Assembly (NCBI RefSeq): GCF_000826685.1
Contig: NZ_JROO01000038.1
Location: 1 to 64,000, forward strand
Origin: Streptomonospora alba
Lineage (GTDB): Bacteria; Actinomycetota; Actinomycetes; Streptosporangiales; Streptosporangiaceae
Reading direction: 5' to 3'
Length of the DNA: 64,000 bases
The position numbers were made by a program, and so were the translations under genes. Shown piece after piece: positions 52,577-61,781 of this stretch. The notes beneath the pieces were generated by a model. That model was not told the DNA's origin. It ran no database searches and saw nothing but the letters and a program-made list of their open reading frames with translations. The stretch's first letter is position 1. Each line of letters opens with the position of its first letter.

Positions 52577-54085
52577 TCACCCCGACGGGCTCGCCGTGGG
52601 CGACGGATCGGACTCCGAGGGGTGGCCGTCGATGTACTCCTTGCCCGGTTTGGTCTCGCCGAGCAGTTGCGACACCGTGACCATCGTGTAACCCTTCTCG
52701 TCGAGCCGCTCCAGAATCCGGGGCACGGCGTCGACGGTCGTGTCGTGGATGTCGTGCATCAGCACGATCGATCCGGGCTTTGCGCTCTTGACGGCGCGCT
52801 TGCTGACGAGCCCCGCGTCGTGGTCGCGCCAGTCGTTGGTGTCGATGCTCCACAGGATCTGGGCCTGGTCCAGCTCCTCGGTGACGTCGGCGACGCCTTC
52901 GTCGGTGGCGCCGTAAGGCGGGCGCATGAGGTCCATGCTGTAGCCGGTTTCGCGCCGCACCAGCGTGTTGACCGTCGTCAGTTCGTCGGTGACGTCGTCC
53001 GGTCCCAGCGAAGTCAGGTCCGGGTGGTGGACCGTGTGGTTGGCCAGCTCGTGCCCCTCGGCGTACGCGCGGCGCACGGTCTCGGGGTGCTCGCGCACCG
53101 GCACTCCGGTGACGAAGAACGTCGCCCGGGCGTGGTGCTCGGCCAGCGCGTCGAGAACCTCCGGGGTCCGCCCGGCCGGGCCGTCGTCGAAGGTCAGCGC
53201 GATGCACTTGGAGTCGGCGTCCTGGCAGTCGACGTCGTCGGGAGCGGTGGAGAGCATTCCCGGCACATTGCCTTCGGCCTCGCTGTCCTTGGGCGCACTC
53301 GCGGCCTTGGTGATCTCGAAACCGGGCGTGACCACCACGGCCGCCTTCTTCGCGCGCTTGCCGAAAGAGGACAGCAGCGGACGGGCCTGCTTCTCGGGCA
53401 CGACGGCGTGGACGCGGCCCCGCTTCGCCGGCGCGATCTCTCCCTCGTCGAACTCCACCACCAGGTCGCCGTCGGGGTTGAACCCGACGGAGTCGTAGAG
53501 CTCGGCGATGGGGTACAGGCTCGCTGTGTCGACGCCGTCGCGGTCCTTGAGCCGTTTCTTGACCAGGGTGTCCAGCTTCTCCAGTCGTCCCTGGCCGTCG
53601 AGCAGCTCGGTGGAGTAGGCCGTGCGCCCGGACTCGGTGTTGTACCAGTAGGTCGAGTAGCCGGTGCGCTCGCCGTCGCCGCTCTTCTCGTGCTGGATGA
53701 GGCGCACCGCGAGGACGTTCCCGCCCGCCGCACTGACCTGCCAGTCGACGGAGTAGGACTCGGCCTTCGGCACCGCCCCCGCGAAGTCCCGCCCGTCCTG
53801 CTCGGCGAGTTCGGCGATCCGGTCGGCGAACGGCTCGGCGTGCGGGATGCGCGGATACGACAGCTCGATGTCCACACCGCCCTCGGCGCTGTCTGTGGTG
53901 GTCTGCTCCCGCAGCCCGGGGATGTGGGCCGTGTCGACGACGGTCAGCTCGTCCTCGGCGCCCTTCGCAGGTGTGGCCTCGGCCGAGGCCGAGGCACCCG
54001 ACGAGGTCGGCTCGGCCTCGTCGCCCGAGCAGCCGACGAGCGCCAGGAGCGCCAGTGCGATCGCGGACGCACTCAGCGCATTCAT
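52577..54085 (-). CDS. Lipoprotein polysaccharide deacetylase (NodB/CE4), copy 2
   Basis: A 502-residue paralog of the protein at 49910. Lipobox LLALVGC, Cys19. The N-terminal region repeats the shared domain (YDSVGFNPDGDLVVEFDEGEIAP). The NodB domain at about 305-490 has TFDDGPAGRT, NHTVHHPDL (classical His-box), RPPYGATDE, WSIDTNDW and VLMHDIHDTT. All metal ligands are present. ATG 54085 starts a clean signal peptide, though only a weak GATCGG precedes it; the ORF continues 57 residues upstream without signal features. Likely modifies wall glycan. Confidence 0.88.
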   Translation of the reverse strand: MNALSASAIALALLALVGCSGDEAEPTSSGASASAEATPAKGAEDELTVVDTAHIPGLREQTTTDSAEGGVDIELSYPRIPHAEPFADRIAELAEQDGRDFAGAVPKAESYSVDWQVSAAGGNVLAVRLIQHEKSGDGERTGYSTYWYNTESGRTAYSTELLDGQGRLEKLDTLVKKRLKDRDGVDTASLYPIAELYDSVGFNPDGDLVVEFDEGEIAPAKRGRVHAVVPEKQARPLLSSFGKRAKKAAVVVTPGFEITKAASAPKDSEAEGNVPGMLSTAPDDVDCQDADSKCIALTFDDGPAGRTPEVLDALAEHHARATFFVTGVPVREHPETVRRAYAEGHELANHTVHHPDLTSLGPDDVTDELTTVNTLVRRETGYSMDLMRPPYGATDEGVADVTEELDQAQILWSIDTNDWRDHDAGLVSKRAVKSAKPGSIVLMHDIHDTTVDAVPRILERLDEKGYTMVTVSQLLGETKPGKEYIDGHPSESDPSPTASPSG

Positions 54086-54761
54086 CCGATCGCGTTTCGT
54101 GTTGGCTCGCGAGCAGGGTGGCGGGTTCTGGCCAACGGGCTGGTGCTTCAACTGGTGAGCGTCCTTCACGAGTCTGGAATCGGGTCCCGATGAATGTGTC
54201 GCTCTGGGAATCCTCTCGGTTTCCGCGAATGGCATATCGATTCGGACACGGTCCATCGGTCGAGGGTAATTCGCGCAAGACCAGCTCAGGCGACATGGGG
54301 CGTCATGATGTGGTCAACAGCAGCACAAGATTCGCCGAGGGGTCCGCAGGGCGGGGCAGAACACGCGGGGGAACGGCGACGCCTCGTCCGGCTGCTGCGG
54401 GCACCCGGGGACTCCGCGCGGCGGGAGGCGCCGGGCGATCACGACAGCCGCACCAATGATGGCACTCCCCGCGGGCGCCCGCACGATCCTCCGTGCGTGT
54501 CGCCCTGCGGGGCCCATTCGGAATGGCGCGATGCGCTGCGGCGACACCCGCAAACGAAAACATCGCAGACGATGACATACCGGGCACCGCGACGGTCCGC
54601 GTCATTCCGAACACGGCAAAGCCGCAGTATAGGGCCCCTTTCCTGCCGCCATCACAGCTGTGGAGAAAGGGCCGCGGAGCGTCTCCGAGGGTGCGGTCGG
54701 CGGGCGGTCGCCGGCGGAGGAACCCGGCAGGGCGGTGGGCATCGGAGGGCGGCGGGCGTCG
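54086..54761. other. Long gap without a convincing gene
   Basis: 676 bp between the second deacetylase start and the terminator of the next gene. Several ORFs of 60-200 codons cross it, but their codon use is random and none has a motif or RBS. Local GC is slightly lower near 54560-54640. It should contain the promoter of the deacetylase gene. Confidence 0.35.
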
Positions 54762-54793
54762 AAAAAAGGGGTGCGGCCCGCTGGCCGCACCCC
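54762..54793 (-). terminator. Rho-independent terminator of Pro-rich membrane protein gene
   Basis: On the minus strand, GGGGTGCGGCC pairs with GGCCGCACCCC (11 bp, four-base loop; 54768-54793) and is followed by six Us (A-run 54762-54767). It lies 26 bp after the stop at 54819. Confidence 0.9.
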
Positions 54794-54818
54794 TCGTGAC
54801 TGCCTGAATCGACCGGAG

Positions 54819-55964
54819 TCAGCCTCCGAGCGGGGTCAGGGACTCCTCACCGAGGTCCTGCATCATGCCCTCGACGTCGGAGAACTCCAGCGGTGCCGGG
54901 GTGTCCTCGTCGGCGGACAGGCCGGGGGAGAGGGAGTAGCGCAGCTCCACGTTCATGTTGTCCTTGCGGATCAGCAGTGTCGCCACCGAATCCTGGGTGT
55001 TCAGCACCACCTCGGTGGAGAACACCAGCACCGCCTCGTCGCCCAGGTCGAGGTCCTCCTGGTTGTGGACCTCGACCTCGTTGTAGCTGTTGTCCTCGTC
55101 GGTGGCGTAGTCCACGTTGGACTGGAAGTCCTCCTTGGCCCCCTCGACCGAGTCCGACCCCCCGTAGGGGGTCTCGTAGCCGAGCGAGAGGCTGCCGTAG
55201 GTCTCGCCTTCGCCCTCGATGTACCAGCTGCAGTTGGAGGAGGAGTCGGTGAGGTTCTTGCTGCCGTCCTGGATGCCGTGCTCGGAGAGCACGTCCTGGG
55301 AGATCGCCGAGCACGGCTCCTCGGGCAGGGCGTAGGGCGGGCCGCCGCCTTGCTGCTGCTCCTCCCCGCCCGGTTCCTCGCTGGGCTCCTGCTGCGGCGT
55401 CTGGCTGGGCTGGGCCTCGGGGGTGGGGCCGCCGCCGGCCTCGGGAGCCTCTTCGCCGGGGTTGCGCAGCAGGACGACGAACACGGCGATCACCAGGAGC
55501 AGGATGACCGCGCCGCCGCCGATGACGACGAACAGGCCGGCATTGCTCTTCTTGGGCGGCGGGTAGCCGCCCCCCGGACCCATCGGGCCGCCCGGGCCGC
55601 CCGGGCCGCCCGGACCGCCGGGGCCGTAGGGCGGCTGGCCGCCGGCGAACATCTGCTGGTCGGCCGGCTGCTGGAACTGCGGAGGAGGCTGCTGGGGCCC
55701 GTAACCGCCGGCGGGACCGTAGCCGGGCTGACCGCCCGAAGGGTCGTTGTAGGGGTCGCCGTAGGGCCCGCCCTGCGGCTGCTGGGGGTAGGGCTGCTGC
55801 GGAGGCTGGTAGGGGCCGCTCCCGTAGGGCTGGCCGGGAGGGGGCGCCCCCTGGTCGGGTCCGGGCTGTCCGTAGCCGCCGCCGTAGGGCGGCTGCTGCC
55901 CACCTGATCCGCCCTCGCCCTCCGGGAACTGCGGAGGCTGTGTGTAGGGCCCGTTTTCGCTCAT
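54819..55964 (-). CDS. Pro/Gln-rich single-pass membrane protein
   Basis: 381 residues. A cytoplasmic 1-138 region is almost entirely Pro, Gly, Gln and Tyr with GGP repeats. One membrane helix is at about 142-168 (AGLFVVIGGGAVILLLVIAVFVVLL). A Pro/Glu/Gln linker and an extracellular domain (about 215-381) follow. That domain has Cys218 and Cys245 (PCSAISQDVLSEHG, SSNCSWYIE), resembling DUF3558-like actinobacterial surface proteins. ATG 55964 has GGGGAG upstream. Function unknown; similar architectures are common in actinobacterial envelopes. Confidence 0.8.
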   Translation of the reverse strand: MSENGPYTQPPQFPEGEGGSGGQQPPYGGGYGQPGPDQGAPPPGQPYGSGPYQPPQQPYPQQPQGGPYGDPYNDPSGGQPGYGPAGGYGPQQPPPQFQQPADQQMFAGGQPPYGPGGPGGPGGPGGPMGPGGGYPPPKKSNAGLFVVIGGGAVILLLVIAVFVVLLRNPGEEAPEAGGGPTPEAQPSQTPQQEPSEEPGGEEQQQGGGPPYALPEEPCSAISQDVLSEHGIQDGSKNLTDSSSNCSWYIEGEGETYGSLSLGYETPYGGSDSVEGAKEDFQSNVDYATDEDNSYNEVEVHNQEDLDLGDEAVLVFSTEVVLNTQDSVATLLIRKDNMNVELRYSLSPGLSADEDTPAPLEFSDVEGMMQDLGEESLTPLGG

Positions 55965-56530
55965 GACTCCCCTCGCGCCGGCTGAGTTCGAAACGCTGCC
56001 TGAGACGCGCGTCGGCGCGCTCCTGGTTCCACCGTCGTGCGGCCGCCCGCGGTCGCCTGTGGGCGGGCCGTCGGGGGACGCGCGTGCTCCCGGAGTCGGT
56101 TCCGGGGGCCGGTGATGACCGCGCCGATGGCACGGGTCGTCCGCGGCCCCGACCGCAGTACGGCCGACCGTGCCCGTGGGTAGCGGTTCGCGGACCAGGG
56201 GCCGGGGTTTCGCATCCTAGCCTCCGAGTGTGCACACGCCCGGGGCAGGGGTGAGAGCTCCGCTGGGAGATCGTCACCGTTTCGTGCCGGGACCGTACTT
56301 TTCCGTGTCCTGGCACTCCGCTGAGATCCGGCGCTCCGCCGCGGTCGCCGCGCCGGAGGTCCGGGGCCGATCCGGCCCCGGTGTCCCGGCGTGCGCGGCG
56401 GCGATCGTTGCCCGATCGCAACAGCGGTAGGAGTGGGTGCACCGCCGCCGCACTACCGTGGAAAGCGCTTCGTCCCTGCGGTATCGGACGGTCCCGGGCC
56501 CTGGCGGGTGCCGGGACGGGAAGGCGCACT
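55965..56530. other. Divergent gap, no gene identified
   Basis: 566 bp between the leftward Pro-rich protein gene and the rightward small membrane protein gene. No convincing ORF, dyad or RNA is seen; both promoters should lie here. Confidence 0.3.
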
Positions 56531-56695
56531 ATGCCCTCGTCGGACCCGGCCGGCTCCCTCCCGCCCTCAGGGCGGCGTCGCCGCGCACACGGACCGCTCG
56601 CCTGGACCGTGTTCGTCCTGGCGATCGTCTCGGTACTGGTGCTGCTCGGCGGTTGCCTGTCCGTTCTCTACGGCCCCCTCGTCACCGGCGGCTGA
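56531..56695 (+). CDS. Small single-pass membrane protein
   Basis: A 54-residue protein: a polar, Arg-rich cytoplasmic head ([19 protein letters not shown]) and one hydrophobic helix at about 24-46 (WTVFVLAIVSVLVLLGGCL). ATG 56531 has GGAAGG seven bases upstream, and codon use is normal for the genome. No family recognised. The positive-inside rule puts the N-terminus in the cytoplasm. Confidence 0.55.
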   Translation: MPSSDPAGSLPPSGRRRRAHGPLAWTVFVLAIVSVLVLLGGCLSVLYGPLVTGG

Positions 56696-56866
56696 GGTCC
56701 GGACCCGGCGCGGCGGTACGGGACGGCGCGGGCCGCAGTCCCGTTCGCGGCCGATGCGCGTAAAGCAGGATCGGCACGCCGGCGCAGCGGTGGGGGCGGC
56801 GGCGAGCGGCGGTGCATCCCTCGCGGGAAGACGGTATCCCCGCGGCGGCGTCGAGCGCGGCCGGTC

Positions 56867-57886
56867 CTAGAACATCGAGATGTGCACGTGGTCGTAGTGG
56901 TTCTCGGTGATGCTGCCGCGGTCTTCCATGGGGCGCCAGCCCTCGTCGCCCCGGCGGATGTCCCAGATCTCCTGGCGGTAGATGATGTACATGATCCCCA
57001 GGCGCTCGGCGTTCTTCTGCGCCCAGTCGGCGATCCGCTGACCGCGTTGGTTCGCCTCCTGTGAAGGCATCTGACCGTTGGCGTCGACCATGAAGTCGCA
57101 GGCGCGGCCCTTAGGGTGCTCGCCCACGACCCAGCCGCCGTCGGGCCGGTAGCAGCCGACACCGCCGGTGCTCGGGCTCTCGCCGAACTTCTCGATGATC
57201 AGCTCGCGCATCTGCTCGGTGCGGGGCGTGATGTTGTAGGTCCCCTGCATCTCCTGCACGGGGTAGTCGGCGATCATCTCCTGGACGTCGGCGCGGCGGT
57301 CCTCCAGCTGCTGGAGGTCCTTCTCCACCTTGTCCAGCTTCTCCTGGGCGTTCTCCTGCGCCTTCTCGTCGCGCTCGATGGCCTGCTCCAGCTGGTCCAC
57401 CTTGTCCTGGTTGGTGGCAGACAGGTGTCCCACCAGCTGGGCCTGGTCGACGATGGCCTGGGGATCGTCTTCGACGAACATCGCCAGGGCGGGGTCGATC
57501 CCTCCGCCCGTATAGCTGGCCACCGCGAGCTGGCGCACCTGCTTCTGGGCTTCGTCGACCTCCTCGCGGGTGCTGTCCGCGCGCTCCTCGGCGGTTTCGG
57601 CCTCCTCCATCACCGCGTTCATGTCGTTGAGCTCGCCGCGGTATTCGTCGCTCAGACTGTCGGCGCGGTCGCGCAGCTCGGACAGGCTGGGATCGGCCGG
57701 CAGCGGCGCGGCGCCGGACGGCAGGCCGCTCAGCGTGCAGGCGGCCAAGGCCGCCGCGGTCAGGGCCGCGGCCGCTCGCAGGCGGCGGCGCGGGCCGGGT
57801 TCGTCGTCGAGGTCGCGAGGGCACGGGGGATCGGGCGCCCAGAAGTCGGCGAAGTCGTTCGCGCGGTCGGGTCGTTCGGACTCCAC
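56867..57886 (-). CDS. Secreted coiled-coil protein with ARB_07466/VldE-like C-terminal domain
   Basis: A 339-residue exported protein. A basic/hydrophobic signal-like segment is at about 33-58 (RRRLRAAAALTAAALAACTLSG). A long coiled coil spans 66-205 (rich in Glu, Gln, Asp heptads). The C-terminal domain at about 215-339 has GVGCYRPDGGWVVGEHPKGRACDFMVDANG and NHYDHVHISMF, conserved in actinobacterial wall proteins. GTG 57886 has GGAG eight bases upstream. Coiled-coil plus wall domain recalls RipA-type organisation, but the catalytic domain is not NlpC/P60. A possible lipobox, LAACT, is also present. Confidence 0.8.
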   Translation of the reverse strand: MESERPDRANDFADFWAPDPPCPRDLDDEPGPRRRLRAAAALTAAALAACTLSGLPSGAAPLPADPSLSELRDRADSLSDEYRGELNDMNAVMEEAETAEERADSTREEVDEAQKQVRQLAVASYTGGGIDPALAMFVEDDPQAIVDQAQLVGHLSATNQDKVDQLEQAIERDEKAQENAQEKLDKVEKDLQQLEDRRADVQEMIADYPVQEMQGTYNITPRTEQMRELIIEKFGESPSTGGVGCYRPDGGWVVGEHPKGRACDFMVDANGQMPSQEANQRGQRIADWAQKNAERLGIMYIIYRQEIWDIRRGDEGWRPMEDRGSITENHYDHVHISMF

Positions 57887-58026
57887 GTGAGTCGCTCCTC
57901 GGCTGGCGCGTTACCGCCCGGGTCGGCGTGCGCTCTCGGTCGGATGCGTGGCATTGCTCGGCGACTCCGCGCGGAGGGGCGAGGGACGCCGAGCGTCCGC
58001 GGACAAGCAGGTGTTTAGCTTGTCGC

Positions 58027-58055
58027 AGGCTAGGGTAACCATCCCAGTTTGCCAA
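58027..58055 (-). promoter_or_regulatory. Sigma70-type promoter for coiled-coil protein gene
   Basis: On the minus strand TTGGCA (58050-58055) and TAGCCT (58027-58032) are 17 bp apart. Transcription would start near 58020, giving a leader of about 135 nt. Confidence 0.5.
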
Positions 58056-58316
58056 TCGATGGCCCGCTTTTGGACCGCGCATCGATTCTAGGAAGCCCGC
58101 GCCGGATGATCGCGGACGGCGCGCCCGCGCGGGCGGCCTGCACGCGGATCGCCGACGCCGGGCCCGACGCGGCGCGGCGCCCCGCCCGCGCGAAACGCCC
58201 TGGATACGTCCGTTCCGGGGGATGTACGGGCTGTTTCCGGGGGGACCCCAGAGGCGGCGGAAGGCCCCTGAGATGCCGCTCCGGTAACGGTTGGGTTGCG
58301 TCGGTGTGCACGGGCA

Positions 58317-58344
58317 TTGACTCACCGGGGTGTGACCCGATTCT
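58317..58344 (+). promoter_or_regulatory. Candidate cebE promoter
   Basis: TTGACT (58317-58322) and GATTCT (58339-58344) are 16 bp apart. The predicted start point near 58351 would fall inside the CebR box, so repressor binding would block initiation. Confidence 0.45.
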
Positions 58345-58348
58345 CTTA

Positions 58349-58362
58349 TGGGAGCGCTCCCA
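58349..58362. promoter_or_regulatory. CebR operator (CebR box)
   Basis: TGGGAGCGCTCCCA, a perfect 14-bp palindrome identical to the Streptomyces CebR consensus, lies 58 bp upstream of cebE. CebR releases it on binding cellobiose or cellotriose. No second exact copy was seen elsewhere in the cluster. Confidence 0.93.
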
Positions 58363-58419
58363 AAAGGGGGTACGGGGACGCGGTCAGTTTCAATCCTCGT
58401 GTGACGTAAGGGGTCGCAG

Positions 58420-59709
58420 ATGTTCAAGCGTAGGCGCGGTGCCAGCGTGGCCGCCGCATTGGTGGGCGGCGGAGCCGTCCTCCTCGCCACCGCATGCGGT
58501 GGCGGCGGCGAATCCGGAGACGGCGAGACCAATCTCGTCATCGACACCTTCGGAACGATGGGCTACGAGGAGCGGATCAAGGAGTTCGAGAAGGAGCACC
58601 CCAACGTCACCGTCGAAGAGCGCAACGTCGCCGACCTGGCGGACTACACGCCCCAGCTGCAGCAGAACATCGCAGCCGGCAGCGGGGCGGGCGACGTGGT
58701 CGCCATCGAGGAGGGCATCGTCGCCCAGTTCCTCGGCCAGCCCGACCAGTTCGTGGACCTGAACGACCACGGCGGGGCCGAGCTGGAAGACAACTTCCTG
58801 TCCTGGAAGTGGGAGGGCGGCCACGCCGCCGAGGGCCAGCTCATCGGCCTGGGGACCGACATCGGGTCCATGGGCATGTGCTACAACGTGCCGCTCTTCG
58901 AGGACGCGGGCCTGCCCACCGACCCGGAGAAGGTCGCGGACCAGTGGGAGACCTGGGACGACTTCATCGCCACGGGCGAGGAGTTCATGGACGCCGAGAC
59001 CGGCGCCTCCTTCGTCTCCACGATCCAGCCCTACTTCCGCGCGGTCCTCGCCCAGCACGGCGGCGCGCCGTACCAGAACCGCGAGGGCGAGCTGGTCATC
59101 GAGCAGCAGCAGACGACGCGGGACTCCTACGACACCGTCACCTCGATGTCCGACGCCGGCCTTTCCGCCAGCCTGCCGATCTGGTCGGAGGAGTGGAACG
59201 CCGGCATCCAGAACAACTCCTTCGCCACCCTGCCGTGCCCGGCGTGGATGCTCGGCACGCTCGAGGACACCGCCGGCGACGAGGGCACCAACCAGTGGAA
59301 CGTCGCCGAAGTCCCCGGTGAAGGCGGCAACTGGGGCGGTTCCTGGCTCGGGGTCCCCGCCCAGAGCGAGAACCAGGAGATGGCGATCGAGCTGGCCAAG
59401 TTCCTGACCGACAAGGAGGGCCAGCTCAGTGCATGGGAGGAGGCCAACGTGCTGCCTTCCAACCCTGAGGCCCTGCAGGACCCGGCCGTCACCGAATTCA
59501 CCCGGCCGTACTTCAACGACGCGCCGGTCGGCGAGATCTACAGCACGACCGCCATGGAGCTGAAGCCCGTCTACTACGGCCCCGAGACCCAGGCGATCGA
59601 CGACGCGTTCCGCGCCGCCCTGGACTCGGTCGAGCAGGGACAGGCCTCGCCCGACGAAGCCTGGAGCACGGTCCTGGACGAAGCCCAGCGCGCCACCGGC
59701 GAAGGCTGA
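58420..59709 (+). CDS. cebE: Cellooligosaccharide-binding lipoprotein CebE-like
   Basis: A 429-residue ABC solute-binding lipoprotein. Basic N-terminus FKRRRG, hydrophobic helix, lipobox ATAC with Cys26. The mature part is a family 1 binding protein (IDTFGTMGYEERIKEFEKEHPNVTVE, GSGAGDVVAIEEG, GTDIGSMGMCYNVPLFEDAGLP). It binds cellobiose or cellotriose for uptake through CebFG, by context with the CebR box, bglC and cebR. ATG 58420 has AAGGGG eight bases upstream. The ATPase (MsiK-type) is not in the window. Confidence 0.92.
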   Translation: MFKRRRGASVAAALVGGGAVLLATACGGGGESGDGETNLVIDTFGTMGYEERIKEFEKEHPNVTVEERNVADLADYTPQLQQNIAAGSGAGDVVAIEEGIVAQFLGQPDQFVDLNDHGGAELEDNFLSWKWEGGHAAEGQLIGLGTDIGSMGMCYNVPLFEDAGLPTDPEKVADQWETWDDFIATGEEFMDAETGASFVSTIQPYFRAVLAQHGGAPYQNREGELVIEQQQTTRDSYDTVTSMSDAGLSASLPIWSEEWNAGIQNNSFATLPCPAWMLGTLEDTAGDEGTNQWNVAEVPGEGGNWGGSWLGVPAQSENQEMAIELAKFLTDKEGQLSAWEEANVLPSNPEALQDPAVTEFTRPYFNDAPVGEIYSTTAMELKPVYYGPETQAIDDAFRAALDSVEQGQASPDEAWSTVLDEAQRATGEG

Positions 59710-59862
59710 CCCTTCCCTCCCGGCGGCCCGGCCTCTCCCCTCCGACGGTGATGCGGCGACCATGCTCCGTCACCCGCAGGCCGGGCCGCCTTTCACGCTG
59801 GCAAGACCCGCCGGCGTCAGCATTCCCTGGCTTCGCTCAGGACATTTCGAAAGGAGTGCGAC

Positions 59863-60864
59863 GTGACCTCCCTGCAGCACGGCGCCCCGCCGTCACCCCC
59901 GCCGGGGTCGGAGGGCGGTGCCGGTACCCGGCCCCCCGACCCGGACCGGGCGCGTGCTCGCCGCAGCCAGATGTGGACCAGGCTCGACATCCGCACCTCG
60001 CCTTACCTGTTCATCACCCCGTTCTTCCTACTGTTCGGAGTGTTCGGACTCTTCCCGCTGCTCTACACCGTGTGGGTCTCCCTGCACGACTGGAGCCTCA
60101 TCGGGGGCAACGAGGGCTTCGCGGGCCTGGACAACTACGTCCGCCTCGTCGGTGACGAGAAGTTCTGGAACGCCCTCTACAACACGCTGGGGATCTTCGC
60201 CATCGCCGTCGTGCCCCAGCTGCTTCTCGCCCTGCTGCTGGCCGACACGCTCAACCGCCGCATCCGCATGGCCAACGTCTTCCGGATGACGCTGATCCTG
60301 CCCTACATCACGTCGATCGCCGCGCTGGCGATCGTCTTCAGCGTGGTGTTCGGCGGCGAGCAGTTCGGTCTGATCAACCAGGTGCTCAGTGCGCTGGGAC
60401 TGGACCCGGTCGCCTGGCAGGCCGAGCGCTACTGGTCCTGGACCGCGATCGCGACGATGATCGACTGGCGCTGGACCGGCTACAACGCGCTCATCTACCT
60501 CGCGGCGATGCAGTCGGTGCCCAAGGACGTCTACGAGGCCGCCGATCTCGACGGTGCTTCGCGCCTTCGTCAGTTCGTGCAGATCACCGTCCCGCTGCTG
60601 CGGCCGACGATCATCTTCACGGTCATCATCTCCACCATCGGCCAGATGCAGCTGTTCACCGAGCCCACGATCTTCGGCAACAACGGCTACGCCGGCGGCT
60701 CCCAGGGCCAGTTCCAGACGGTGATGATGCTCGTCTTCCAGGAGACGTTCGACTACCAGAACTTCGGCTACGCCGCCGCGGTCTCCTGGGTGCTGTTCCT
60801 GATCGTGGTGGTCATGGGGCTGATCAACGTGTGGCTCACGAGCCGGATCAAGGGGGCGGAATGA
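59863..60864 (+). CDS. cebF: CebF-like sugar ABC permease
   Basis: A 333-residue permease of the MalF/LacF type. A hydrophilic Pro-rich N-terminus (1-45) precedes six helices starting at YLFITPFFLLFGVFGLFPLLY. The EAA loop reads YEAADLDGASRLRQFVQITVPLL. GTG 59863 has AAAGGAG six to nine bases upstream. It overlaps cebG by four bases. It pairs with CebG to form the cellooligosaccharide channel. Confidence 0.92.
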   Translation: MTSLQHGAPPSPPPGSEGGAGTRPPDPDRARARRSQMWTRLDIRTSPYLFITPFFLLFGVFGLFPLLYTVWVSLHDWSLIGGNEGFAGLDNYVRLVGDEKFWNALYNTLGIFAIAVVPQLLLALLLADTLNRRIRMANVFRMTLILPYITSIAALAIVFSVVFGGEQFGLINQVLSALGLDPVAWQAERYWSWTAIATMIDWRWTGYNALIYLAAMQSVPKDVYEAADLDGASRLRQFVQITVPLLRPTIIFTVIISTIGQMQLFTEPTIFGNNGYAGGSQGQFQTVMMLVFQETFDYQNFGYAAAVSWVLFLIVVVMGLINVWLTSRIKGAE

Positions 60865-61781
60865 CGGCCACGATCATCAAGGAGCCCACCCCGCCGCGGG
60901 CGTCGCAGAACCGGCGCCGCCCTCAGCGCAGCCGCCCGGGCGCCCGCCTGCGCCGGATGCGCCAGGCCACGCCGCTGACCTACTTCGCGCTGCTGTTGAC
61001 CTTCGTCCTGTCGGTCTTCCCGCTGTGGTGGATGATCGTCGTCGCGACGCGCACCACCAGCGCAGCATCACAGTTCCCGCCCGCACTGCTGCCCGGCGGC
61101 AACTTCTTCAACAACGTCGAACGCCTCTTCGCCAACAACTCGGCCAACTTCCTGACCGGCCTGATGAACTCGATCATCGCCTCGACCTCGGTGGCGGTCT
61201 CGGTCGTGTTCTTCTGCTCGCTGGCCGGGTTCGCCCTGGCCAAGCTGCAGTTCAAGGGACGCGGGTTCTTCACTGTGGCCGTGGTCGTCACCATGGCCGT
61301 GCCCGTGCAGATCGGCCTGGTGCCGCTGCTGATCCTGATGGACTGGCTGAACTGGCGGGGCGAACTGCAGTCGGTGATCGTTCCGTTCATGGTCAGCGGC
61401 TTCGGCGTGTTCCTGATGCGCCAGTACGTGCTGCAGACCATCCCCGACGACCTGATGGAAGCCGCCCGCATCGACGGCTGCTCCACCTTCCGGATCTACT
61501 GGAGCGTCGTCCTGCCGGCGCTGCGCCCGGCCATGGTGGTGCTGGGCCTGCTGACGTTCATGCAGACCTGGAACGAGTTCATCTGGGCGCTGGCGGTGCT
61601 GACCCCGGACAACCCGACCGTGCAGTTCTCCATCCAGCAGCTGAACGAGTCGGCGTACTCGCGCGACTTCGCTCTGATGTTCACCGGCGCGACCTTCGCG
61701 ACTCTGCCCTTGCTGATCATTTTCTTCGTGTTCGGCCGCCAACTGGTCGGGCGCATCATGGAAGGTGCGATCAAAGCGTGA
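60861..61781 (+). CDS. cebG: CebG-like sugar ABC permease
   Basis: A 306-residue MalG-type permease. An Arg-rich head (about 10-36) and six helices, with the EAA loop MEAARIDGCSTFRIYWSVVLPALRPAMVV and the C-terminal GRQLVGRIMEGAIKA. The ATG overlaps the cebF stop (ATGA) and its own stop overlaps the bglC GTG, showing tight translational coupling through the operon. Confidence 0.92.
   Translation: MTATIIKEPTPPRASQNRRRPQRSRPGARLRRMRQATPLTYFALLLTFVLSVFPLWWMIVVATRTTSAASQFPPALLPGGNFFNNVERLFANNSANFLTGLMNSIIASTSVAVSVVFFCSLAGFALAKLQFKGRGFFTVAVVVTMAVPVQIGLVPLLILMDWLNWRGELQSVIVPFMVSGFGVFLMRQYVLQTIPDDLMEAARIDGCSTFRIYWSVVLPALRPAMVVLGLLTFMQTWNEFIWALAVLTPDNPTVQFSIQQLNESAYSRDFALMFTGATFATLPLLIIFFVFGRQLVGRIMEGAIKA

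Noticed and set aside
54194-54799. A 201-codon forward ORF between the second deacetylase and the Pro-rich protein
   Set aside because: Starts opposite the deacetylase 5' region, has random codon use and no domain-like sequence, and runs into a terminator that belongs to the opposite strand.
58027-58055. MtrA-like box (GTTACC) at the coiled-coil protein promoter
   Set aside because: Only one half-site is visible; the sequence is better explained as spacer of the TTGGCA/TAGCCT promoter.
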